Assembly (NCBI GenBank): GCA_009691685.1
Contig: SIAU01000002.1
Span: forward strand, 1 to 64,000
Length of the DNA stretch: 64,000 nt
Reading direction: 5' to 3'
DNA from: Opitutales bacterium
GTDB taxonomy: Bacteria > Verrucomicrobiota > Verrucomicrobiia > Opitutales > UBA953
Below the pieces are notes generated by a model, which was given only the letters and a program-made list of their open reading frames with translations, searched no databases and was not told where the DNA came from. The position numbers and the translations under genes were made by a program. The first letter of the stretch is position 1; each line of letters opens with the position of its first letter. Positions 52,102 through 60,542 of this stretch are shown piece by piece.

Positions 52102-52629
52102 CTATTTATTCCAAGGGGCGCGGGCCATGAGGAGTCCCATGCCGCACCAATCGGTAATTCCCGCAAAGATGAGTCCGGCTCCGATAAAAGCACTGAGGAA
52201 ATAAAAATTAGGATGAACGAAATGTCCGAGAGCTACACCTAGACATATTAAACTTCCAGCACCGATGCGCACTTGTCGCTCAATCGAAATCACTGCCTCT
52301 CCGCCTTTTTCAATGGGGAGATTGGCATCAACGCAGGCATTAGTTCCGCCTTCCACGACGAGAAGATTAAATGACCCAGCTTGAAGAATTTCCGCAGCTT
52401 TGCGTGCTCGGCCACCTTTTCCGCAAAGTAAAATAATGGCCGGATTTTGTTTATCACCAATAAGTTTTTGGACGTCAGCGCAACTGATGGTATTTAAAGG
52501 CAGATTGACGGCGCCTTGAACACGCAGGCTGCGGTATTCCGCAGGCGATCTGACATCGACAAAGATTTTATCATGTCCCTCGAGCTTCTGTAATTGCTCA
52601 ACAGAGATGACTTTAAATTTTTCACTCAT
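52102..52629 (-). CDS. Rhodanese-like domain protein with C-terminal DUF2892-like membrane domain
   Basis: IFVDVRSPAEYRSLRVQGAVNLPLN, ILLCGKGGRARKAAEIL; ERQVRIGAGSLICLGVALGHFVHPNFYFLSAFIGAGLIFAGITDWCGMGLLMARAPW. Confidence 0.9.
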   Translation of the reverse strand: MSEKFKVISVEQLQKLEGHDKIFVDVRSPAEYRSLRVQGAVNLPLNTISCADVQKLIGDKQNPAIILLCGKGGRARKAAEILQAGSFNLLVVEGGTNACVDANLPIEKGGEAVISIERQVRIGAGSLICLGVALGHFVHPNFYFLSAFIGAGLIFAGITDWCGMGLLMARAPWNK

Positions 52630-52630
52630 T

Positions 52631-54292
52631 TTAGGAGAGGCGATTAACGGCGCTGACTAGTGCTTTGAGGCCAGCGATTTCAATGTTCGGATCGACGCCC
52701 CCGCCCCAAACGGTTTTTCCGCTGTCGGACTGTAAAGATACATAAGCTGCAGCAGAGGATTCTTCGCCCGACGATAAAGCGTGTGAGCGATAATCGCGCA
52801 GTGTGAACTTGGCCCAGCCTTTATTGGCAATGGCATGGACCAAAGCGCTGATTGGACCATTACCTTGGCCTTCAATGTGCATTTTTTCTCCACGGTATTT
52901 TACTTCCGCGGTGCACTTCACTGATTCCTTGCTGGTGGACTGGGTATTGAAATCAATTAACTCAAGGGGCTTAGAAACATTTACGAAATCTAAACGGAAT
53001 TTTTCATGAATTTCTTTAGGTGTTAATTCGCGTCCTAAGCTATCGGCGTATTGTCCGATGATATTGCCGACTTCAGGGTGCATCAACTTAGGTAAATCAA
53101 AACCGAACTCGCGGTCTAAAATATAGGCGACTCCACCTTTACCGCTTTGGGAATTAATACGAATGATGGCTTCGTAGGATCGACCAATATCCATCGGGTC
53201 GATTGTGAGGTAGGGGACCTGCCAAGCGCTGTGTTCGCCATCTTTATTGCGACGATCCATCCCTTTTTTAATCGCATCTTGGTGTGAGCCAGAAAAGGCG
53301 GTGAAAACTAAATCGCCAGCGTACGGATGGCGTTCATGCACGCTCATCCGTGTGCAGCGTTCGTAGATTTCGCGAATCTGTGGTAGGTTTTTAAAGTTCA
53401 ACTGAGGATTAATGCCATGTGAGAACATGTTTAGTCCGACTGTAACGATATCTAGGTTGCCCGTGCGTTCACCGTTACCAAATAAAGTGCCTTCAACGCG
53501 ATCAGCTCCGGCCATTAAACCTAATTCAGTAGCAGCGACGCCCGTTCCGCGGTCATTGTGTGTATGTAAAGAAACCACGGCACTCGCACGATTTTTCAAA
53601 TGAGTGCAGAACCATTCAATCTGATCCGCATGGGTGTTCGGTGTGCCGGCTTCAATAGTGAGTGGTAAATTTAAGATAATTTTTCTTTCCGCGGTCGCAC
53701 CCCAAGCTTTCGAAACCGCTTCGCAGACTTCTAAAGCGTATTCAGCCTCCGTTAAGACGAAGGTTTCCGGACTAAACTCAAATTGCCAATCCGTATTAGG
53801 TAAGGCGTCGGTTAACTCGCGAACCAACTGGGTACCCGCCACAGCCATTTCCAGGACTTTTTCTTTCGATAAGCCGAAAACGATTTCGCGTTGGGCCGGA
53901 TTGGTCGGGGTATAAAGGTGGACGATGGCACGACGGGCACCTTTTAATGACTCGATGGTTCGACGAATCAAGTGTTCACGGGCTTGAACTAATACCTGCA
54001 CGGAAACATCATTCGGAATTAATTTCTTTTCGATGAGTTCACGCGTGAAAGCAAATTCCGTGTCGGAAGCGGAGGGGAATCCAATTTCGATTTCTTTGAA
54101 GCCGATATCGCACAACATTTTAAACATCTCTAATTTTTCAGAGACGTTCATCGGAATGGCTAAGGCCTGATTACCATCGCGTAAATCGACCGAGCACCAG
54201 CGAGGGGCGTGGGTGATTGACGCGTCGGGCCATTGACGTTTTTCTAAACGCACCGTTTGGAAGGGACGGTATTTGGAGCCAGAGTTTTGCAT
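52631..54292 (-). CDS. leuA: 2-isopropylmalate synthase (long form)
   Basis: WCSVDLRDGNQALAIPM, FKEIEIGFPSAS, SLHTHNDRGTGVAATELGLMAGADRVEGTLFGNGERTGN; C-terminal LeuA allosteric domain. Confidence 0.96.
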   Translation of the reverse strand: MQNSGSKYRPFQTVRLEKRQWPDASITHAPRWCSVDLRDGNQALAIPMNVSEKLEMFKMLCDIGFKEIEIGFPSASDTEFAFTRELIEKKLIPNDVSVQVLVQAREHLIRRTIESLKGARRAIVHLYTPTNPAQREIVFGLSKEKVLEMAVAGTQLVRELTDALPNTDWQFEFSPETFVLTEAEYALEVCEAVSKAWGATAERKIILNLPLTIEAGTPNTHADQIEWFCTHLKNRASAVVSLHTHNDRGTGVAATELGLMAGADRVEGTLFGNGERTGNLDIVTVGLNMFSHGINPQLNFKNLPQIREIYERCTRMSVHERHPYAGDLVFTAFSGSHQDAIKKGMDRRNKDGEHSAWQVPYLTIDPMDIGRSYEAIIRINSQSGKGGVAYILDREFGFDLPKLMHPEVGNIIGQYADSLGRELTPKEIHEKFRLDFVNVSKPLELIDFNTQSTSKESVKCTAEVKYRGEKMHIEGQGNGPISALVHAIANKGWAKFTLRDYRSHALSSGEESSAAAYVSLQSDSGKTVWGGGVDPNIEIAGLKALVSAVNRLS

Positions 54293-54363
54293 ACGCCGAA
54301 GGTATTAGATGAAGGATGAGAAAAAGAGGAGGGATAGGCGAGCGTGGGTTTTGGTCTTAAAAC

Positions 54364-54398
54364 AAAAAAGCCCGCTTGGAATGTCCAGGCGGGCTTTT
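54364..54398 (-). terminator. Intrinsic terminator downstream of the small basic protein gene
   Basis: aaaaaagcccgc-ttggaatgtccag-gcgggctttt. Confidence 0.8.
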
Positions 54399-54420
54399 CG
54401 CAAAAGGGTGCGACCCGGAC

Positions 54421-54579
54421 TTAAGCTTCTGGTTTAGTCTTAGGAAGTTTGGTCACGCGCTTGATGTCCTTGATGGTACCGCGTTTCTTGAGTAACTCAA
54501 CGCGCTCGAAGCGTTTGAGAACATTGCGTTTGGCACCAGCTGAACTGGCGCTTGATTTGAAACTATTGTGCTGGGTCAT
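54421..54579 (-). CDS. Chlamydiae/Verrucomicrobia-type small basic protein (52 aa; ORF extends to 54708)
   Basis: MTQHNSFKSSASSAGAKRNVLKRFERVELLKKRGTIKDIKRVTKLPKTKPEA. Confidence 0.85.
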   Translation of the reverse strand: MTQHNSFKSSASSAGAKRNVLKRFERVELLKKRGTIKDIKRVTKLPKTKPEA

Positions 54580-54729
54580 GTCCGTAAGAAGTGGAAAGGT
54601 GGAGAAAAGGGTTGGAGTGTTCGGGGGCAAGGGGAAAACACTCGAAAATGATATTAATTGAATAAATGGACGGTTTGTCGGCCTGGAGCAATGGTTTTGC
54701 AGCCCCACCGCCCGTTCAATCGATAACCT

Positions 54730-55893
54730 TTGGGATTGCTGGCTGGGGCGACTCTGCTGACATCGAGAGCGGTGCGTTTACTCGATCGTTATATTCTCTC
54801 AGAATGGGCCAAGGTTTTCAGCCTCTGCTTTGCGAGTTTTTGTGGAATTCTCATCATATCCGAGGCCTATAATTGGCTTCCAGAATTCATTAATCTGAAA
54901 ACCTCGGTTCTTAATATCCTGATATATTTTTCTTACAGCATCGTGGTCCGAATTTCGACGATTGTGCCGATTTCGTTGATGGTCTCCACGGTGTTTGTTT
55001 TGACCAACATGAATCGCAATCAAGAGCTCGCTGCATTGCGTGCCGCGGGAGTGGGCATCGCGAGAATCACCGCTCCGCTCTGGTGGGTCGGCGGAATTTT
55101 CACCGCGCTACTTATTTTGCTCAATGCGGTGTTCGTACCTGATGTGATCGAAGCACAGAACAGTCTGCTCGAACGTGAAGAGTTTAACGCACTGAAGTCA
55201 AAAGGTGTGACGGTACTGCCTTCAGGCCATTCCGACTTCGTCTCGTTCGAAAATACCAAGAAGCATCGCTTTTGGCTGATTACCCGCCTGGGTTTGAGTA
55301 CTGGACAAGCTTTCGAGGTGTCCATTGATTCCTTTGACGAAAAAGGGCGAAAAATCCGTGGCATAAAGGCCGACTTCGCGGAATTTAAAAAAATAAATAA
55401 TCAGTGGGTCTGGATTTTTAAAGAGGGACGCGATTCTAAATTTAATCCTGAGACGGGCTCGTTATTATCCCAACCACGCTTTAAAGAATTAAATATTCCT
55501 GATTATGATGAGGATCCGGAGGTGATGCTTTTTGCGAAACGCGATCCCGATACTTTATCGTTCCGCGAAGTGAATCGCTTCGTGGATCATACGGGTAGCA
55601 ATGCGGGTGGACGTAATGCTGCCTATGCGATGCGCTATCACTCCATTCTGGCTGCACCCGCCATCTGTTTGGTCGTGATTGCCGTGGCTATTCCTTTCTC
55701 GGTGGTCGGAGGTCGGGTGAGTCCGATGGTCGGCGTGGCTAAAACATTCGGATTATTTCTTCTGTTTTATTTCATTTCAGCACTGTGTTATGCTTTGGGT
55801 AACAGCGGAGCACTTCCGCCGGTGGTTGCTGCATGGTTGCCGGTTATACTCACTATTCTTTGGATCACGCCCAAACTTAGGGCTGTAAATTAA
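54730..55893 (+). CDS. LptF/LptG-family permease (YjgP/YjgQ)
   Basis: LLDRYILSEWAKVFSLCFASFCGILI, LTNMNRNQELAALRAAGVG, RYHSILAAPAICLVVIAVAIPFS. Confidence 0.93.
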   Translation: MGLLAGATLLTSRAVRLLDRYILSEWAKVFSLCFASFCGILIISEAYNWLPEFINLKTSVLNILIYFSYSIVVRISTIVPISLMVSTVFVLTNMNRNQELAALRAAGVGIARITAPLWWVGGIFTALLILLNAVFVPDVIEAQNSLLEREEFNALKSKGVTVLPSGHSDFVSFENTKKHRFWLITRLGLSTGQAFEVSIDSFDEKGRKIRGIKADFAEFKKINNQWVWIFKEGRDSKFNPETGSLLSQPRFKELNIPDYDEDPEVMLFAKRDPDTLSFREVNRFVDHTGSNAGGRNAAYAMRYHSILAAPAICLVVIAVAIPFSVVGGRVSPMVGVAKTFGLFLLFYFISALCYALGNSGALPPVVAAWLPVILTILWITPKLRAVN

Positions 55894-55894
55894 A

Positions 55895-57049
55895 ATGCTG
55901 CAAACTCTACGTCTCAAAGCGGGCCCTCCGGCTCGCGTTCTTTTGGGTCACCCCTGGGCATTTCTCGGGGAAATAATTACCAATGGTCCATTACCTAAGT
56001 CAGGTGACTGTGTGGAGCTCCTTGATCTTAAAGGCCAGAGTCTCGGCTCAGGTCTCTGGAGTAGTAAGTCTCAAATCGCCTGGCGTCGTTATTCCCACCG
56101 ATTGGTTTCGTTGGATGGCCCGTTACTCGATGAACTGATTGTGGCAGCGATTCGCCGTCGTGCTAACAAACCTTTCTGTCGCCTCATTTGGTCAGAGGCG
56201 GATAATTTACCAGGCTTGGTCGTGGATCGTTACAACGATTTGCTTTCGGTGCAGGCTCTGACTTTTGGCATCGATCAACGCTTGCCCCAAATTATTGATT
56301 GTTTGAAACGCGAGTTACAACCTCGTGAAATCGTGATTCGCAATGATGCTTCAGTTCGAAAACTTGAAGGCCTAGATAATAGCATAACCACCGCCTCGGG
56401 TAACCCGCTCGAACCGTGCTGGATGAAGATAGGGGATATCGAAGTGCGCGTTGATTTAGTAGGCGGTCAGAAAACCGGAATGTATCTCGACCAAATCGAA
56501 CAGCATGCGCGCATCGCTCAATTAGCGAAAGGCCGTCGCGTGCTGGATGCTTTTTGTAATCAGGGTGGATTTGGCTTAGCCTGTGCGAAGGCTGGTGCTG
56601 TTTCAGTGCTAGGTTTAGATTCATCCGAAAGCGCAATTAAAGCTGCTCAGTTGGCCGCGGAGCGTAATCAGCTCAATGCGACTTTCGAAGTCGCCAATGT
56701 TTTTGATTGGTTTGGTGCTAATCGCGAAGTGACCTTTGATTTGATTATCTTGGATCCGCCACCCTTCGCCCGCAGTAAGGAGTCGATCGACGGAGCGATG
56801 CGCGGATATAAAGAACTTAATTTGAGAGCTCTTCGCCTGTTATCACCGAAGGGTATTCTTGCGACCTACTCCTGCTCGCATCGCATCTCCGATGAAATGT
56901 ATTTTGACGTAATAGAATCCGCCGCTCGCGATGCTCGTCGCCAGGCCATTCTGCTCGATCGTGTCTCGCAACCTTCCGACCACCCGATTCTCTTAAATTT
57001 CCCGGAAAGTCGTTACCTCAAAGGTTTTATTCTCGAAGTTCGGTCCTAA
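55895..57049 (+). CDS. Class I SAM-dependent rRNA methyltransferase (RlmI-like)
   Basis: N-terminal PUA-like region, VDLVGGQKTGMYLDQIEQHARIA, VLDAFCNQGGFGLACAKAGA, LIILDPPPFARSKES, YSCSHRISDEMY. Confidence 0.92.
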   Translation: MLQTLRLKAGPPARVLLGHPWAFLGEIITNGPLPKSGDCVELLDLKGQSLGSGLWSSKSQIAWRRYSHRLVSLDGPLLDELIVAAIRRRANKPFCRLIWSEADNLPGLVVDRYNDLLSVQALTFGIDQRLPQIIDCLKRELQPREIVIRNDASVRKLEGLDNSITTASGNPLEPCWMKIGDIEVRVDLVGGQKTGMYLDQIEQHARIAQLAKGRRVLDAFCNQGGFGLACAKAGAVSVLGLDSSESAIKAAQLAAERNQLNATFEVANVFDWFGANREVTFDLIILDPPPFARSKESIDGAMRGYKELNLRALRLLSPKGILATYSCSHRISDEMYFDVIESAARDARRQAILLDRVSQPSDHPILLNFPESRYLKGFILEVRS

Positions 57050-57074
57050 TCGCTATTATTTCTAATCCGACCTT

Positions 57075-57674
57075 ATGATAGTTTCCCTTCGCGGTAAATT
57101 AATTGAAGCCACTGTGCTTCGCGTGGTGATTGAATCTGCCGGCGTGGGTTATGAAGTAAATATTCCTGTAACGACGGCCGAACGCCTACCTAAAGTGGGT
57201 TCAGAAATATTTTTATTAATCCATCATGCCTTTCGTGAAGATGGCCAAGCGCTCTATGGTTTCGCTGTTCCAGAGGAGCGTGATTTTTTCCGTCTACTCG
57301 TCGAAAAAGTTTCGGGGGTGGGTCCGAAATTAGCGCTCACGATTTTAAGTCGCCTTTCCTTGCCTGTATTGTGCGATGCGATTTCACGGGGTGACGTGGC
57401 GCTTTTATCTCAGTGTCCTGGTATTGGTAAAAAAACTGCTGAGCGTTTAGTCATCGAACTGCGCGATAAAGTAGGCGCTGGTTCCGGTACATCTTCAGTG
57501 GGTGCAAGTCTGCCCTCGGGTGTCCAACCTTCTGCGGTGTCCGATGCGGTCGCTGCCCTCATTGCTCTAGGTAATAAGGCCGTTGATGCCGATAAATCAG
57601 TGCGCGCTGCCGTACTTAAACTCGGCTCAGGCGCTACCGCAGATCAATTGGTGAAGGCTGCGTTGGGGCGGTAG
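57075..57674 (+). CDS. ruvA: Holliday junction branch migration protein RuvA
   Basis: MIVSLRGKLIEATVLRVVIESAGVGYEVNIP, LLVEKVSGVGPKLALTILS, LSQCPGIGKKTAERLVIELRDK. Confidence 0.95.
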   Translation: MIVSLRGKLIEATVLRVVIESAGVGYEVNIPVTTAERLPKVGSEIFLLIHHAFREDGQALYGFAVPEERDFFRLLVEKVSGVGPKLALTILSRLSLPVLCDAISRGDVALLSQCPGIGKKTAERLVIELRDKVGAGSGTSSVGASLPSGVQPSAVSDAVAALIALGNKAVDADKSVRAAVLKLGSGATADQLVKAALGR

Positions 57675-57680
57675 TAATAA

Positions 57681-57855
57681 TTGAGGGGACATGGGGGCAA
57701 GGGACGCGTGCGCTGCACGCGAGGGGACAAGCTGGCACGGTGACACGGGGACACGGGGAGATGCATTTACATTCTTAGGAAGGTTAGGGCGCGACTGCGT
57801 CGCGTCCATGCACTACCCCTTGCCAACTTGTCCCCTTGCCCACGTGTCCCCTCAA
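57681..57855. repeat. Large palindromic octamer-repeat element with hairpin modules A and B, filling the convergent ruvA/dapB gap
   Basis: TTGAGGGGACA...GGGACGCGTGCGCTGCACGCG (57701-57721) AGGGGACA AGCTGGCA CGGTGACA CGGGGACA CGGGGAGA...GGCGCGACTGCGTCGCGTCC (57788-57807)...CTACCCCT TGCCAACT TGTCCCCT TGCCCACG TGTCCCCTCAA. Confidence 0.92.
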
Positions 57856-57860
57856 TTCGA

Positions 57861-58604
57861 TTACTTCAACCCTAACACATCTTCCATCGAATAGAGGCCG
57901 GCTGACTTGTCTTTAACCCAATGGGCGGCTCTGACAGCTCCACGTGCAAAGATTTCACGGTTCGCAGCTTTGTGCGTTAACTCAATGCGCTCACCTTCCG
58001 CAGCGAACATAACGGTGTGATCGCCTACGACGTCACCACCACGAATCGCATGAACTCCAATTTCATTCAGAGGGCGTTCACCGACTAAACCCTCGCGACC
58101 ATGCTTAAGGGCATCAGCCGCGAGCTTACGTTCTTCGAGTAAAATTTTGAGTAAGGTTTCAGCGGTTCCACTCGGTGCATCTTTTTTAAGACGGTGATGC
58201 ATCTCGGTGACCTCAATATCCCAGCGACCCGCTTGGCTTAACGCACGAGCGGCTTGACGAACTAAAGCGTTAAGAAGGGTAACACCGACGGAATAATTTC
58301 CAGCCCAAACCACCGGAATGCCTTTGATGGCTTCGGTGATTTGCTTTTTTTCTTCCGCGGTATGGCCAGTAGTTCCGATGATTAAAGGCTTTTTGTGTTC
58401 TGCACAAATTTTAGCTACAGCGAGAGTGACGGAGTGAAGTGAAAAATCGATAACTACATCGGCATTACCAATCGACTTCTTTAAATCGTCACCTTGATCG
58501 AGTCCGGCAAACACGTTGGCGCTTTCGCTGCTAGCAATCGCGGTGATGGCTTGGCCCATGCGACCTTTGGCACCATTCAATAAGATTTGGAGGGAGTGGC
58601 TCAT
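57861..58604 (-). CDS. dapB: 4-hydroxy-tetrahydrodipicolinate reductase
   Basis: ILLNGAKGRMGQAI, VIDFSLHSVTLAVAKICAEHKKPLIIGTTGH, TEMHHRLKKDAPSGTA, IHAIRGGDVVGDHTVMF. Confidence 0.95.
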   Translation of the reverse strand: MSHSLQILLNGAKGRMGQAITAIASSESANVFAGLDQGDDLKKSIGNADVVIDFSLHSVTLAVAKICAEHKKPLIIGTTGHTAEEKKQITEAIKGIPVVWAGNYSVGVTLLNALVRQAARALSQAGRWDIEVTEMHHRLKKDAPSGTAETLLKILLEERKLAADALKHGREGLVGERPLNEIGVHAIRGGDVVGDHTVMFAAEGERIELTHKAANREIFARGAVRAAHWVKDKSAGLYSMEDVLGLK

Positions 58605-59527
58605 CGGATGGAAGATTTATAAGCATCTGCAGTGCTTTCGACAAGTTTACGATTCGCTTCAGACATCTCACAAAGCGGGAGACGAACTTCGGCCGACTGG
58701 ATGAGCTTATCGCGATGCATCAAATGCTTAACGGGCACTGGATTAGGCTCAACAAAGAGCACTTTGAAGATTTCGGCTAATTGATGATGCAGGACCTTGG
58801 CCTCAGCGAATTTCTTGGCTTGGACGAGTTGATTAAGTTTCGCGACGGGTGCGGGTAACCAGTTTGAGGCCACTGAGATAATTCCTTGTGCGCCCACTTC
58901 ACCAAAGGCGACAGTTAAGGAGTCGTCTCCGCTAAGAACTAAAAATTCAGGATCCAGTTCACGAACCAGGCGTGCCGCTTTCTCGACTTGGCCACCGGCT
59001 TCTTTAATGCCGATGATATTACGATGGGCTTTGCGCAGACGTACGACTGTTTCGACGGCGATTTCGATTCCGCAACGACCAGGGATTGAATAAAGCATAA
59101 TCGGCTTTGCGGTGGATTCTGCAAGGACTGAGAAGTGACGATAGAGACCCTCTTGGCTCGGCTTGTTATAATACGGAGCGACCAACAAAAAAGCATCTGC
59201 ACCGACTTCTTCGGCACGCTTCGTTAAATCGAGGGCTTCGGTGGTGGCATTGGATCCCGTTCCAGCCATGACGGGCACGCGACCAGCCGAATACTCAACC
59301 ATGCGTTGAATGACTTCGATGTGTTCGTCGTAGTCGAGCGTGGGTGATTCGCCAGTCGTACCCACAGAGATCAAACCATTGATTCCGCCGGCGATTTGAA
59401 AATCGACCAATTTCTTTAAATCATCCCAAGCTACTTTGCCGTTAAGGAAAGGAGTAATCAGCGCCGTATGTGCCCCTGCGTAAACTTTAGGGTCGTTGAA
59501 GCGAGTGGACTGGCTGGTGGATGACAT
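58601..59527 (-). CDS. dapA: 4-hydroxy-tetrahydrodipicolinate synthase
   Basis: TALITPF, ISVGTTGESPTLDYDEH, VMAGTGSNATTEAL, LLVAPYYNKPSQEGLYRHF, IIGIKEAGG. Confidence 0.96.
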   Translation of the reverse strand: MSSTSQSTRFNDPKVYAGAHTALITPFLNGKVAWDDLKKLVDFQIAGGINGLISVGTTGESPTLDYDEHIEVIQRMVEYSAGRVPVMAGTGSNATTEALDLTKRAEEVGADAFLLVAPYYNKPSQEGLYRHFSVLAESTAKPIMLYSIPGRCGIEIAVETVVRLRKAHRNIIGIKEAGGQVEKAARLVRELDPEFLVLSGDDSLTVAFGEVGAQGIISVASNWLPAPVAKLNQLVQAKKFAEAKVLHHQLAEIFKVLFVEPNPVPVKHLMHRDKLIQSAEVRLPLCEMSEANRKLVESTADAYKSSIR

Positions 59528-59703
59528 CGTGCGTTGGGTCGACTAAAACAAACTCTTCAAAGCTTCGGCTGACAAACCAAAAGCCAGACTTTCACCTTAA
59601 ATCTGAAATATTCTCAATCGAATCGGCTAGTTTGGCATGCTTTGCTGTTGGGTGAGCGATTTGAAAATAACCATTGAGCAAAGACTTAAATCGGATTGGT
59701 CTG

Positions 59704-60489
59704 ATGTTCATGGCCAAAGTTTTACCATTAGCGGCACGTGAACTCGGCGGTAGTGGTTCACCCATCGTTATTTTACATGGTCTCTTAGGCTCATCGCGTA
59801 ATTGGCAATCTGCGGGTGTGGCTCTCGCGGCGAGTGGACATCGCGTCATCGGATTAGACTTACGTAATCATGGAATCTCTCCCTGGGATGATGATTGTAG
59901 TTACACCGCTATGGCTGAAGACGTTTACACTTTCTTGCAGTCCGAAAAATTAGATTCTGTTCATCTGGTGGGACACAGTATGGGCGGAAAAGTCGCGATG
60001 CGTTTAGCGTTCAGTTATCCTAAACTCGTGAGTCGTCTTACCATCGTTGATATTGCACCACGTTCTTACTCGGATCGTGTACGGGTAGAATTTACGGCGA
60101 TGAACTCGATTGATTTAACCAAGATTAAATCTCGTCGTGACGCGGAGAATCAACTGATGGATACGGTCACTGACTGGGGGATGCGTCAGTTCATTTTAAC
60201 CAATCTTAATAGTGATGAAAAGGGGGTGTGGAAGTGGACGGTTAATCGCGAAGCCCTCACGCAATCCCTTCAATCCATTCTCGATTTTTCGATTAATGAT
60301 AACGAGACTTTCAATGGCCCGACGCGCTTTATTCGCGGAGGTAAGTCGAATTACATCACGGACGCAGATACTATTTTAATTAAGAAACACTTTCCGGCTG
60401 CGGATTGGGTGACGTTGCCTGAGAGCGGACATAATCCGCACTTCGATTCTCGGACCGGGTTTGTGGATGCAGTTCTTAAAACTGACTAA
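59704..60489 (+). CDS. Alpha/beta-fold hydrolase (YbfF-like; ORF extends to 59674)
   Basis: IVILHGLLGSSRNWQSAG, GLDLRNHGISPWDD, HLVGHSMGGKVAMRLAFSYP, PESGHNPHFD. Confidence 0.9.
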   Translation: MFMAKVLPLAARELGGSGSPIVILHGLLGSSRNWQSAGVALAASGHRVIGLDLRNHGISPWDDDCSYTAMAEDVYTFLQSEKLDSVHLVGHSMGGKVAMRLAFSYPKLVSRLTIVDIAPRSYSDRVRVEFTAMNSIDLTKIKSRRDAENQLMDTVTDWGMRQFILTNLNSDEKGVWKWTVNREALTQSLQSILDFSINDNETFNGPTRFIRGGKSNYITDADTILIKKHFPAADWVTLPESGHNPHFDSRTGFVDAVLKTD

Positions 60490-60493
60490 ACAA

Positions 60494-60519
60494 AAAGACC
60501 TTCCGGATGGAAGGTCTTT
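60494..60519. terminator. Bidirectional intrinsic terminator
   Basis: aaagaccttcc-ggat-ggaaggtcttt between convergent genes. Confidence 0.85.
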
Positions 60520-60542
60520 GTTTGGAAGTATTTTGATGAGAA

